A stretch of 64,000 nucleotides of DNA from Thioclava sp. GXIMD2076. GTDB lineage: Bacteria > Pseudomonadota > Alphaproteobacteria > Rhodobacterales > Rhodobacteraceae. The stretch is from assembly GCF_037949795.1 (NCBI RefSeq), contig NZ_CP149932.1:2668501-2732500 (forward strand), read 5' to 3'. The translations under genes were made by a program, and so were the position numbers. The stretch's first letter is position 1. Each line of letters opens with the position of its first letter. The notes under the pieces are model-generated. The model searched no databases, was not told the DNA's origin, and worked only from the letters and a program-made list of their open reading frames with translations. Of this stretch, positions 9,103 through 17,243 are shown piece by piece.

Positions 9103-9783
9103 ATGGGTGCTGACGGGCAGAAAAGCCATCATGAGTTTGGGGTAGTTACTTTACACCTTCTACGCGACGATGTGACAGGCGCATGGTTTGCAGAACGGGT
9201 GGAAATGAACTTGGAGAACATGCGCAACCAGATCACGTTCCGGCAGCCGGAGCCTCTGGAAAGTGCATTTATCGCCAGTTTCGCGCAGGCACTTGCCACA
9301 CATCTCCCCACGGGTGGCGAGTTCTCGGTTTCGACCAATTCGCATAACGTGATCGAAGTGCCCGGCGCAATGCTGGGTGGGATGCGGATCATTGCCCAGC
9401 GCAGCGTGAACGGCATGCAGCGGGTTGCCGTGCGCTTCCGCAACATGGTGGGACAACTGCAGGCGATCCTGTCGATCCGCCACCGCAGCGAGGGCCAGAC
9501 GCTGACCACTCTCGAAAAGGGCGCAACGGATGCGCTTTTGTCGCTTCTGATGCCCTGCCTCGATCTGGCCCATGTGGAGATCGACACCTTCTCCGATAGC
9601 GACCTTCCCTTCAAGGTCGCGCTCCGACTTCAGGCACTGACCCAGAAGAAAGAGGATCTCGCCTTTTTCGCCCATATGCTGCGCCGCTATGTCGAAAACA
9701 CACCACAGATGATGGCGGTCGAACAAACCCAACCGGTGCTCGCGCAAGAGACCCAGACCATCCGGCTCGTCGCCAATAACTGA
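9103..9783 (+). CDS. Hypothetical protein, 226 aa, family not recognised
   Basis: I do not recognise the family. The start ATG at 9103 is preceded by GAAAGGATACCC, a fair ribosome binding site. There is no signal peptide or membrane helix, so it is probably cytosolic. The middle (about residues 70-130) looks like alternating beta strands; residues 130-200 are mostly helical with acidic LDLAHVEIDTFSDSDLP; the C-terminus is low in structure and rich in Q and T. It follows the CheB-CheR-PAS gene by 143 bases in the same direction, with its own CtrA-type box upstream and a clear terminator after it. A role in the same signalling or motility programme is inference only. Confidence 0.8.
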   Translation: MGADGQKSHHEFGVVTLHLLRDDVTGAWFAERVEMNLENMRNQITFRQPEPLESAFIASFAQALATHLPTGGEFSVSTNSHNVIEVPGAMLGGMRIIAQRSVNGMQRVAVRFRNMVGQLQAILSIRHRSEGQTLTTLEKGATDALLSLLMPCLDLAHVEIDTFSDSDLPFKVALRLQALTQKKEDLAFFAHMLRRYVENTPQMMAVEQTQPVLAQETQTIRLVANN

Positions 9784-9841
9784 CCTCCCCCCACATTCCC
9801 GATCCGGGCCTGTTGTCCCGTTTTTTGTTTCCCAGTATCCG

Positions 9842-9875
9842 GCCCGTGATCGTTGATCACAGGGCTTTTTGTTTT
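9842..9875 (+). terminator. Intrinsic terminator after the unknown gene
   Basis: GCCCGTGATC and GATCACAGGGC pair around a GTT loop with one bulged base, followed directly by TTTTTGTTTT. A classic Rho-independent terminator, 58 bases after the stop of the gene at 9103. Confidence 0.85.
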
Positions 9876-9996
9876 CTCACTGCGAGAGCGACCTAGATTT
9901 CCTCCCATAAATCGCATGTCCGCGGGGTTTCCTTTCCGACCTCAAGGCGTGAGACTTGGTCAAAGACGAGTTGGTTGACTACGGGCGGAGGAAGCA

Positions 9997-10935
9997 ATGT
10001 CTGATACCAATACCATCCTGATCGGTGCGCCGGTCGATTGCGGCAAGCGCGGCAAGGGCTGCCTGATGGGTCCGGATGCCTATCGTGTCGCGGGTCTCCG
10101 CGAGATCCTGACCGAACTGGGGCGCGATGTCCGGGATCTCGGCAATCTCGGCCCCGGCCCTCTGCCCGAAGTCACCCCCGACAACGACCGTATCTACAAG
10201 ATGGCCGAAACGGTCGCGTGGACGCGGACCCTGATGGAGACCGGGCGCGAGGCGGCCAAGCTGGGCTTTCCCATCTTCATGGGCGGGGACCACGCACTGG
10301 CGATGGGCTCGGTTGCAGGAATGATCCAGCATGCCGCCGATCTGGGGCGGTCCTTCTATCTCCTCTGGCTTGATGCGCATTCCGATTTCCACAGCCCGCA
10401 AAGCTCGGGCTCGGGCAACCTGCATGGCACCCCTGTAGCCTATCTGACGGGGCGCGAGGGCTTCGAGGGGTTCCCCGTGCTCGAGCACCATCTCGAGCCC
10501 TCGCATACCTGTATGATCGGGCTGCGCTCGGTGGACCCCGCCGAGAAACACGCGCTGAAAAAGAGCCCGATCCGCCGCTATGATATGCGCGCCATCGACG
10601 AGACCGGCATCGCGAAGCCCCTGGGTGACTTTCTGGCCGAGGTCGAGGCCGCGAACGGCATGCTGCATGTCTCGCTCGATGTGGATTTCCTCGACCCTTC
10701 GATCGCGCCCGCCGTGGGCACCACCGTTCCGGGGGGCGCGACCTTCCGCGAGGCGCATCTGGTGATGGAGATGCTCCATGATAGCGGGTTGGTGACTTCG
10801 CTCGATCTGGTCGAGCTGAACCCGTTCATGGACGAGCGCGGCAAGACGGCGCAACTGATGGTGGATCTGACCGCCTCGCTTTTCGGCCGCTCGGTCTTCG
10901 ACCGCCCCACCCTCAACCATTCCCGCCGCTACTGA
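9997..10935 (+). CDS. rocF: Arginase
   Basis: Hydrolyses arginine to ornithine and urea in the cytosol; a binuclear manganese enzyme. The 312-residue protein has the arginase metal motifs in order: GGDHALAMGS near residue 96, DAHSDFHSP near 127 and SLDVDFLDP near 227 (ligands H, D, H, D, D, D). The motif spacing and N-terminus (LIGAPVDCGKRGKGCLMGPDA) fit arginase better than agmatinase. It is monocistronic, preceded by a 120-base gap after the previous terminator and followed by a strong bidirectional terminator shared with the convergent transporter gene. Confidence 0.93.
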   Translation: MSDTNTILIGAPVDCGKRGKGCLMGPDAYRVAGLREILTELGRDVRDLGNLGPGPLPEVTPDNDRIYKMAETVAWTRTLMETGREAAKLGFPIFMGGDHALAMGSVAGMIQHAADLGRSFYLLWLDAHSDFHSPQSSGSGNLHGTPVAYLTGREGFEGFPVLEHHLEPSHTCMIGLRSVDPAEKHALKKSPIRRYDMRAIDETGIAKPLGDFLAEVEAANGMLHVSLDVDFLDPSIAPAVGTTVPGGATFREAHLVMEMLHDSGLVTSLDLVELNPFMDERGKTAQLMVDLTASLFGRSVFDRPTLNHSRRY

Positions 10936-10940
10936 CGCAA

Positions 10941-10970
10941 AACGCCCCGACCGTGCAGTCGGGGCGTTTT
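10941..10970 (+). terminator. Bidirectional terminator between arginase and symporter genes
   Basis: Perfect nine-base arms CGCCCCGAC (10943-10951) and GTCGGGGCG (10958-10966) with loop CGTGCA, flanked by AAAA before and TTTT after. It can end both the plus-strand arginase and the minus-strand symporter transcript. Confidence 0.85.
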
Positions 10971-10989
10971 CCGGTTCTACCAAAAGGGC

Positions 10990-11952
10990 TTAACGCAATG
11001 CGGCTTCCGGCTCCGCCTCGGCGCAATCATCTGTCATCCGCGACATGATATTGGCGACCAGCGCGCCCGAGATATTGTGCCAGACCGAGAACATGGCCGA
11101 CGGCACTGCCGCCAAGGGGGAGAAATAGGCGGTCGCAAGTGCCGCCCCCAGACCCGAATTCTGCATCCCCACCTCGATGGCGATCGCCTTGCGGCGTGCA
11201 AGGCTCATGCCGGTCATACGCCCTGCCAGATAGCCGATCAGATATCCCAGCAGGTTATGCAGCACAACGACGCCAAAGATCATCACCCCCGATTGAACGA
11301 TGGCGCCTTTGGAGGCGGCAACGACAGCCGCCACGATCAGCACGATCCCCGTAACCGAGACCAGCGGCAGTGCGGGCACAGCCGCGGTTACCAGCTTGGG
11401 CAGGAATCTCTGCGCGAGGATCCCCAGCACGAGCGGGAAAATCACCATTTTCAGGATCGACAGGAACATCGCCATCCCGTCCACCGGCAGGTGGGTCGAG
11501 GCGAAGGTGAAGACGAGGAAGGGCGTGACCACCGGTGCCAGAATCGTGGTCACGGAGGTGCAGGCCACCGACAGCGCCAGATCACCCTTGGCAAGATAGG
11601 TCATCACGTTCGACGAGGTCCCCCCCGGGCAGCAACCGACAAGGATCACACCGGCCGCCACTTCCGGCGACATCGGCACCACCAGCGTCAGCACCACTGC
11701 AATAAGCGGCATGATGACGAATTGCGACACCACACCGACCGCCACCTGCACCGGACGTTTGGCCACTTCCGCAAAATCCTGTGCCGAGATGGTCAGCCCC
11801 ATGCCGAACATGATGATCCCCAGAAGCGGCACGATAAGCCCTTTGAGCTGCACGAAAACCTCGGGGAAGGCAAAGCCCAGAACGGCAAAAAGCACAGTCC
11901 AGAACGCGAAGGTTCGCCCCACGAACTGCGAGAAGGCGGCGATTGATTTCAT
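10990..11952 (-). CDS. Bile acid:sodium symporter family (BASS) transporter
   Basis: Inner-membrane carrier of 320 residues with about ten hydrophobic helices. The N-terminal GLIVPLLGIIMFGMGLTIS and GCCPGGTSSNVMTYLAKGD near residue 110 are typical of the BASS/PanS fold and its sodium-binding crossover region. In bacteria these proteins export or import organic acids such as pantoate or pyruvate; true bile-acid transport is not implied. The ATG at 11952 is chosen over 11985 because AGGAAG lies just before it. It is a single gene, divergent from fructose bisphosphatase at 12132. The substrate cannot be told from sequence. Confidence 0.9.
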   Translation of the reverse strand: MKSIAAFSQFVGRTFAFWTVLFAVLGFAFPEVFVQLKGLIVPLLGIIMFGMGLTISAQDFAEVAKRPVQVAVGVVSQFVIMPLIAVVLTLVVPMSPEVAAGVILVGCCPGGTSSNVMTYLAKGDLALSVACTSVTTILAPVVTPFLVFTFASTHLPVDGMAMFLSILKMVIFPLVLGILAQRFLPKLVTAAVPALPLVSVTGIVLIVAAVVAASKGAIVQSGVMIFGVVVLHNLLGYLIGYLAGRMTGMSLARRKAIAIEVGMQNSGLGAALATAYFSPLAAVPSAMFSVWHNISGALVANIMSRMTDDCAEAEPEAALR

Positions 11953-12131
11953 TTTCTTCCTCGGAATCGTAACAAGATTTCTCATTTCTGATCCTGCGGA
12001 TAATCACCTTGCTTTTGAAATTCAACCCGTCGTGGGAAAAAATGACAATTTGCCAATCATGCTTGGGAAATCCTCGGTGACATCGCCTGCGATCAGGGGC
12101 AGAAAGGGGCAACACGATGAAGGAGATTGCC

Positions 12132-13106
12132 ATGCTCGTCCTCCCCGATGATGCGCAACATGATTACCCCCTGCTGGAGGCTCTGGTCGAAGACGATGAT
12201 CTGGGCCAGATCGTCCTGACCCTTGCGCGTGCGATGGTGCCGCTTTCGGCACGGCTGGCGGCCGGAAAACTCCCCGGTGACCCGGCGGCTCTTGTGGGCG
12301 AGAATGACAGCGGGGATGCGCAGAAAGCGCTGGATGTAGGCGCGCATGACCATGTGCTGGCGGCGCTCAAGGGCGCCAATATCCGCCATGTGCTGTCCGA
12401 GGAAGCCGCCCTGCCTAGCTGTCTCGATCCGGAAGGCGATTGGGATCTGGTCATCGATCCGATCGACGGTTCGGGCTCCATCGGGATCGGTGCGCCTCTG
12501 GGGATGCTGTTTGCGATCTATCCGGCGGGCTCGGGGGATTTTCTGCGTGCGGGCCGCGAGGCGGTGGCGGCGGGCTATGCCTCTTTCGGCCATTCGCTCG
12601 ATTTCGGCTATAGTCTTGGCGATGGCGTGCATATCGCCACCTATGACGCGCAAAGCAATGCGTTCCATGTGACGCTGGCCAAGGTCATGCTGCCCGATCA
12701 GGCCAAGGTGATCGCCTATAACGCCTCGAACGAGCGCCACTGGCCTGCAGGCCTTCAGGCCTATATCAATGACCTGCGACTGGGCAAGACCGGCCCGCGC
12801 GGGCGCGATTTCAACATGCGCTGGCTGGCGGCCGCCGTGGGCGAACTTCACCGTATCATCCTGAAAGGCGGAGCATTTCTCTATCCGCAGGATGCGCGCA
12901 AGGGCTACGAGAATGGCCGTCTGCGCCTGACCTATGAGGCGGTGCCGATTGCCTTCCTGATGGAGCAGGCCGGTGGACGGGCGAGCAATGGCGCGAGAGA
13001 TATCCTCGATCTGGTGCCGAAAGAGGTGCATGAATTTGTGCCGCTGATCTTCGGTGCCTCCGAGGAGGTCGCGCTGATCGAGGACTATCTGGCGAAAAAT
13101 AACTGA
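12132..13106 (+). CDS. Class 1 fructose-1,6-bisphosphatase
   Basis: Removes the 1-phosphate from fructose 1,6-bisphosphate in gluconeogenesis or the Calvin cycle. The 324-residue protein has the metal-binding motif DPIDGSGSI near residue 111, the N-terminal GENDSGDAQKALDV and the C-terminal pattern GRLRLTYEAVPIAFLMEQAG followed by RASNGARDILD, which separates FBPase from inositol monophosphatases. The start at 12132 is preferred to the ATG at 12117 because AAGGAG at 12120-12125 is then a correctly spaced ribosome site. No other Calvin-cycle gene is nearby. The motif is DPIDGSGS rather than the commoner DPLDGSSN, so this is a somewhat divergent member. Confidence 0.88.
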   Translation: MLVLPDDAQHDYPLLEALVEDDDLGQIVLTLARAMVPLSARLAAGKLPGDPAALVGENDSGDAQKALDVGAHDHVLAALKGANIRHVLSEEAALPSCLDPEGDWDLVIDPIDGSGSIGIGAPLGMLFAIYPAGSGDFLRAGREAVAAGYASFGHSLDFGYSLGDGVHIATYDAQSNAFHVTLAKVMLPDQAKVIAYNASNERHWPAGLQAYINDLRLGKTGPRGRDFNMRWLAAAVGELHRIILKGGAFLYPQDARKGYENGRLRLTYEAVPIAFLMEQAGGRASNGARDILDLVPKEVHEFVPLIFGASEEVALIEDYLAKNN

Positions 13107-13116
13107 CTAAAGTCAG
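13103..13116. promoter_or_regulatory. Palindrome CTGACT-AA-AGTCAG over the fbp stop codon
   Basis: A perfect inverted repeat that includes the bisphosphatase stop codon (13104-13106) and lies 66 bases before the LysR-type gene at 13182. The same core with GT in the middle occurs at 27960-27973. No T-run follows, so a protein-binding site is as likely as a terminator. Confidence 0.4.
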
Positions 13117-13153
13117 GCACATCTCAGCTTGCGAGTTATGGATAATCACCCCA

Positions 13154-13180
13154 TGATCTCCCATGAAATGTGGGGGATCA
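13154..13180 (+). promoter_or_regulatory. Hairpin covering the ribosome binding site of the LysR gene
   Basis: TGATCTCCCAT (13154-13164) pairs with GTGGGGGATCA (13170-13180) around GAAAT, with two G-T pairs, and ends one base before the ATG at 13182. The only Shine-Dalgarno-like bases, GGGGGA, are in the 3' arm. The structure could limit translation, or as DNA it could be an autoregulatory operator. Confidence 0.45.
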
Positions 13181-13181
13181 T

Positions 13182-14075
13182 ATGGATCTGGTCGATGAAT
13201 TACGCGCTTTTGTCGCCACCGCGCAGACCCGTTCATTCACAGCCGCAGCCGATCAGTTGGGTCTGTCGAACCGGCTGACCTCGAAATATGTGGCCGCGCT
13301 CGAAACACGTCTGGGCACGCGGCTTTTCCAGCGCACTACCCGCAAGGTGGGGCTGACACCCGCGGGCGAGGATCTGATGGCGCGCGCGCCCGCCCTTCTC
13401 GACGATCTGGATCTGATGATCAGCGATATCGCCGACGGCGCGCGTGGGCTGTCGGGGCTGATCCGCATTTCGGCCCCCGTGACCTTTGGCGAGGCCTATC
13501 TGGCCGAGATGCTGGCGCGGTTCGGCGAGGCGCATCCGGATCTGAGCATCGATCTGCGGCTGAGCGACCAATTCGCGGATCTGGCGGGGGACGGGATCGA
13601 CCTTGCCTTCCGGATCGGCCAGTTGGACGCGATGGCGCTGAAATCGCGCAAGATCGGTGTGTTCGGGGTCAAGCTCGCGGCAAGCCCCGCCTATCTGGCC
13701 CGCAATGGGACCCCCGCGCGCCTTGCCGATCTGGAGAACCACAACTGCATTATCGACAATAACCGCCGCACCCCGCGCCGCTGGAGGTTTGCGAACGGGA
13801 CGATCGTCACGGTGAACGGGCGGTTTCAGGTAAACTCGGCGCGCGTGTCCTGCCGTTATGCGGAGATGGGCCTCGGTATCACCTATTGTCCGGATTTCGC
13901 GCTGCGTGACGCGCTGGATGCGGGCAGTCTGGTGGAGATTCTTCCCGAAGAGACCGGCGAGAGTTTTCCGGTCAATATCGTCTATCTCGAGGGCCAGCGC
14001 CTGCCGACCAAACTGCGCGCGCTGGTCGATTTCGCCCGCGAAGATATGAAACGCTCGGGTCTTCTGACGGTATGA
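13182..14075 (+). CDS. LysR-family transcriptional regulator
   Basis: DNA-binding regulator of 297 residues. Residues 1-60 are the winged helix-turn-helix (FVATAQTRSFTAAADQLGLS, then TRLFQRTTRKVGLTPAG), and 90-297 form the effector-binding domain of the type common in the CrgA/DsdC-like group. ATG 13182 is used; a GTG at 13170 would add four residues but lacks a ribosome site. It is convergent with an aldo/keto reductase gene, with a hairpin terminator between them, so its target may be itself or that reductase. The leader hairpin at 13154-13180 overlaps its ribosome binding site. Confidence 0.92.
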   Translation: MDLVDELRAFVATAQTRSFTAAADQLGLSNRLTSKYVAALETRLGTRLFQRTTRKVGLTPAGEDLMARAPALLDDLDLMISDIADGARGLSGLIRISAPVTFGEAYLAEMLARFGEAHPDLSIDLRLSDQFADLAGDGIDLAFRIGQLDAMALKSRKIGVFGVKLAASPAYLARNGTPARLADLENHNCIIDNNRRTPRRWRFANGTIVTVNGRFQVNSARVSCRYAEMGLGITYCPDFALRDALDAGSLVEILPEETGESFPVNIVYLEGQRLPTKLRALVDFAREDMKRSGLLTV

Positions 14076-14099
14076 AACGGGGCCGCAACCGGCCCCGTT
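14076..14099. terminator. Probable shared terminator, LysR gene and aldo/keto reductase
   Basis: Ten-base arms AACGGGGCCG (14076-14085) and CGGCCCCGTT (14090-14099) with a CAAC loop lie between the two convergent stop codons. T-runs are short on both strands (GTT, GTTTC), so efficiency is uncertain. Confidence 0.55.
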
Positions 14100-14106
14100 C
14101 CCGCGT

Positions 14107-15075
14107 TTAATGGGCGGCTTCGACCGCACCGGCCTCGGTCAGCGCCGTCATCTCGTCTGCGGCCAGACGCAGTTCGGCCGCTTTCACGAAACTTGCCAGC
14201 TGGCCCTCGCTGGTGGCCGAGGCGATGGGCGCTGTCACGCCATCACGCGCGATCAGCCATGCCAGCGCCACTTCGGCGGGTTTGGCCCCGTGCGCATCGG
14301 CCACCTCGGTCAGCGCCTTCACGATCGCCATGCCACGGTCGTTCATATATTTCTCGACCATGCCGCCGCGTTTGGACCCTTTAAGATCCTCGGGGCTGCG
14401 ATATTTGCCGCTCAGGAAGCCCGCTGCGAGGCTGAAATAGGTCACCACACCGATATTTTCGGCAATGCAGAGATCGCGCAGCTCGCCCTCGAACCCGTCA
14501 CGGTCATAGAGATTATATTCGGGCTGGAGCACCTGATAGGCCGGAAGCCCCTTCTCCTTGGCCGCTTTCTGTGCCGAAGACAGCAGCGCATAATCATAGT
14601 TCGACGCGCCGATGGCGCGGATCTTGCCCGCCTTCAGGAGATCCTGATAGGCGCCCAGCGTCTCTTCATGGGTCACGCTGTCATCGGGCCAGTGCGAGAA
14701 ATAGAGATCGACATGATCGGTTTTCAACCGGCCCAGCGACAGATCGATTGCCTTGGAAATCCAGTCCTTCGACAGCCCCTTCTCGCCCGGGCCGCCCATA
14801 TCGGATCCGACCTTGGTAAAGAGCGTTACCTTCTCGCGCAGGCCCGGACGGGCCGCAAACCACTTGCCGAGGATCGTCTCGGATTCGCCGCCTTTATTTC
14901 CCTCGACCCATGCGGAATACACATCGGCCGTATCGATGGTGGTGAAACCATGATCGATGAGTGCGTCAAGCATGCGGAAACTTTCGGCCTCATCCAGCGT
15001 CCAGCCGAATACATTGCCGCCGAACACGATGGGAGAGATCTCGAAACCAGTGGTGCCAAGGGATTTGGTCTTCAT
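14107..15075 (-). CDS. Aldo/keto reductase
   Basis: NADPH-dependent oxidoreductase with the AKR barrel, 322 residues. The catalytic tetrad is visible as D and Y in TIDTADVYSAW near residue 49, K in LFTKVGSD near 86 and H in YFSHWPDD near 126. IASATSEGQLASF near residue 285 is the cofactor 2'-phosphate region. AAGGAGG stands eight bases before the ATG. The physiological aldehyde or ketone is not predictable. It is convergent with a LysR gene and, on its 5' side, 134 bases from the end of a second LysR gene on the same strand. Confidence 0.92.
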   Translation of the reverse strand: MKTKSLGTTGFEISPIVFGGNVFGWTLDEAESFRMLDALIDHGFTTIDTADVYSAWVEGNKGGESETILGKWFAARPGLREKVTLFTKVGSDMGGPGEKGLSKDWISKAIDLSLGRLKTDHVDLYFSHWPDDSVTHEETLGAYQDLLKAGKIRAIGASNYDYALLSSAQKAAKEKGLPAYQVLQPEYNLYDRDGFEGELRDLCIAENIGVVTYFSLAAGFLSGKYRSPEDLKGSKRGGMVEKYMNDRGMAIVKALTEVADAHGAKPAEVALAWLIARDGVTAPIASATSEGQLASFVKAAELRLAADEMTALTEAGAVEAAH

Positions 15076-15209
15076 GAAAGGCCTCCTTTTTCAAATTCTC
15101 CGGCGCATCCTGCGCGCCTTCGACCCATGACAGTAGGACGGCTGCAGTGCGGGAAAATGCCCGAAGCCCTGCAAACAGTATTCTCCCTCATGAAATAATG
15201 GTGAGGCCG

Positions 15210-16112
15210 TCATGCGCCCCCTGCCATAGTTCCGGCCAGATAACTGTGATTTTCCATGACCAGATCGCGCAGGAAACCGGCAACCGCCCGCACCCGCGGC
15301 GATTGCACCAGATCGGTCTGCGTCACCAGCCAGACCGGCTGATCGATCCCCAGATCGGCGCGCAGGCAGACCAGCCCGCGCGGGCGGGCCAGAAAATGCG
15401 GCAGCACGGCCAGCCCCAGCCCCGCGACACAGCCCGCCACCTGCGTGGCAAGCGAGGTGGTCGACAGGACGGGCGGGCGGCCCTGCAGCACCTGTTCCAC
15501 CCAGATCGCGGCGGCCAGATGCGCGTGCCCCTCGCCCCACATGATGAAATGGTCCCGATCGAAGGCCGCTCCATCCGCCGGCGCCGCGCGCCGCGCCAGA
15601 TATGCCGGCGCGCCATAAAGACCGTAGCCCAGTCGCCCCAGCCGTTGCAGCGTGACATGACCTCGCTCGGGCTTGACCATGCGCAACGCCAGATCGGCAT
15701 CGCGCCGATGCAGGTTGACGGTGCGCACATCTGTCACCAGATCGAGGCATAGTTTGGGATGGCGCTCTTGTAACCGACCCAAGGCAGGCAGGATGAGATC
15801 GGTGGCGAAATTCTCGGCCGTGGCCAGCCGGACCGTGCCCGTTACCTCGCGCGAGGGCTGCACATGACCTGCAAGGCTGTTGGCGGCAGCCTCCATATCC
15901 TCGGCCCGTTCCACCAGCGCCGCGCCATCCTCGGTCACGCGATACCCCGTCTGGGTGCGCAGAAACAAAGGCGCGCCCATCGCCGCTTCCAGCCGCTCGA
16001 TCCGGCGCGAGACCGTGGCAAGCCCCAGATGCAACTGGGCCGCCGCTCCCGAGAGCGTGCCCGCCCTCACCACCGCCAGAAATACTTTCAGATCATCCCA
16101 GACCACTGCCAT
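15210..16112 (-). CDS. LysR-family transcriptional regulator, divergent to an aldo/keto reductase
   Basis: DNA-binding regulator, 300 residues from the ATG at 16112. The reading frame stays open far upstream, but MAVVWDDLKVFLAVVRAGTL is the normal LysR N-terminus and is followed by the helix-turn-helix GAAAQLHLGLATVSRRIERL. The remainder is the periplasmic-binding-protein-like effector domain. It is transcribed away from the aldo/keto reductase at 16221 across a 108-base gap holding a clear inverted repeat, the classic arrangement for a LysR protein that controls its divergent neighbour and itself. The inducer is unknown. Confidence 0.92.
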   Translation of the reverse strand: MAVVWDDLKVFLAVVRAGTLSGAAAQLHLGLATVSRRIERLEAAMGAPLFLRTQTGYRVTEDGAALVERAEDMEAAANSLAGHVQPSREVTGTVRLATAENFATDLILPALGRLQERHPKLCLDLVTDVRTVNLHRRDADLALRMVKPERGHVTLQRLGRLGYGLYGAPAYLARRAAPADGAAFDRDHFIMWGEGHAHLAAAIWVEQVLQGRPPVLSTTSLATQVAGCVAGLGLAVLPHFLARPRGLVCLRADLGIDQPVWLVTQTDLVQSPRVRAVAGFLRDLVMENHSYLAGTMAGGA

Positions 16113-16141
16113 CGCGCCACCTTTACCGATTATGGAAAGCA

Positions 16142-16160
16142 ATTCACCATATGAGTGAAT
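16142..16160. promoter_or_regulatory. Probable LysR operator between divergent genes
   Basis: Perfect inverted repeat ATTCAC-N7-GTGAAT with spacer CATATGA, containing the T-N11-A form expected for LysR-type regulators. It lies 30 bases from the regulator's ATG and 61 bases from the reductase's ATG, so it can serve both promoters. Confidence 0.65.
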
Positions 16161-16220
16161 ACCCTCCAACTTCGGAAAGTGACAAACAGGGGGCTCCAGG
16201 ACAAGACGAAAGGACGGATC

Positions 16221-17204
16221 ATGCAAAAGCGCCACCTGACAAGGGACCTCGAGGTATCGGCCCTGGGCCTTGGCTGTATGGGGATGAGCGAGTTTTATGG
16301 ACCCCGCGATGACGCACAATCGCTGGAGGTGCTGCATCGCGCGGTCGAGCGCGGGCTCGATTTCCTCGACACCTCGGATATGTATGGCCCCTTCCATAAC
16401 GAGGAACTGATCGGGCGCTTCCTGAAGGAGACCGGTCAGCCCGTCAAAATCGCTACCAAATTCGGCATCGTCCGGCAGCCCGGCGCCTATGAGCGCCATC
16501 TCGACAACAGCCCTGCTTATGCACGCCGCGCGGTAGAGGGCTCCCTCAAGCGCCTAGGCATCGAACGGATCGACCTCTATTATGTGCATCGCGTCAATCC
16601 CGACGAGCCGGTCGAGGAGACGATGGCGGGGCTGGCGGGGCTGGTGAAGGAGGGCAAGATCGGCCATATCGGGCTCTGCGAGGTCAGCGCCGCAACACTG
16701 CGCCGCGCCCATGCGGTCCATCCGGTGAGCGCGCTGCAGACCGAATACTCGCTCTGGACCCGTGGGGTCGAGGACGAGATCCTGCCCGCCTGCCGCGAGC
16801 TGGGCGTGGGATTTGTGCCTTATTCACCGCTGGGGCGCGGCTTCCTGACCGGCGCCTATAGCGACCCGGGCAAACTGGCCGAAGGCGATTTCCGCGCCAT
16901 ACTGCCGCGGTTCCGTGACGCCGCACTGGCCAGCAATCTGCGCATCGCCGATCTGGTGCGCGAGCGCGCGGCAGCCAAGGGCTGCACCCCCGCTCAGCTC
17001 GCACTGGCATGGCTTTTGGCGCAGGGCGAGGATGTTGTTCCGATCCCCGGCACGAAGCGACTGCGCTATCTGGAGGATAATCTAGGCGCGCTCGATATCG
17101 CGTTCAGCGCCTCCGAGCTGGCCGCACTGGACCGCGATCTGGCCGCCCTGCCGGTCGCAGGCGCGCGCTACACGGCAGAAGGCATGAAAGGGGTGGAGGT
17201 CTGA
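16221..17204 (+). CDS. Aldo/keto reductase (AKR13-like)
   Basis: NADPH-dependent reductase of 327 residues. LGLGCMGMSEFYGP near residue 16 and LDTSDMYGPFHNEE near 51 mark the subgroup often listed as AKR13 or YakC-like; the tetrad is D56 and Y in DMYG, K in ATKFG and H in YYVHRVN. PIPGTKRLRYLEDN near 275 is the cofactor site. Start ATG 16221 follows AAAGGACGG; a GTG-type extension from 16155 is rejected. It is divergent from its likely LysR regulator and is followed after 39 bases by a two-component system on the same strand. Confidence 0.92.
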   Translation: MQKRHLTRDLEVSALGLGCMGMSEFYGPRDDAQSLEVLHRAVERGLDFLDTSDMYGPFHNEELIGRFLKETGQPVKIATKFGIVRQPGAYERHLDNSPAYARRAVEGSLKRLGIERIDLYYVHRVNPDEPVEETMAGLAGLVKEGKIGHIGLCEVSAATLRRAHAVHPVSALQTEYSLWTRGVEDEILPACRELGVGFVPYSPLGRGFLTGAYSDPGKLAEGDFRAILPRFRDAALASNLRIADLVRERAAAKGCTPAQLALAWLLAQGEDVVPIPGTKRLRYLEDNLGALDIAFSASELAALDRDLAALPVAGARYTAEGMKGVEV

Positions 17205-17243
17205 GGCTTCCCCTGCCCGCGCGGGCGCGCTATTGCTGAGCCT

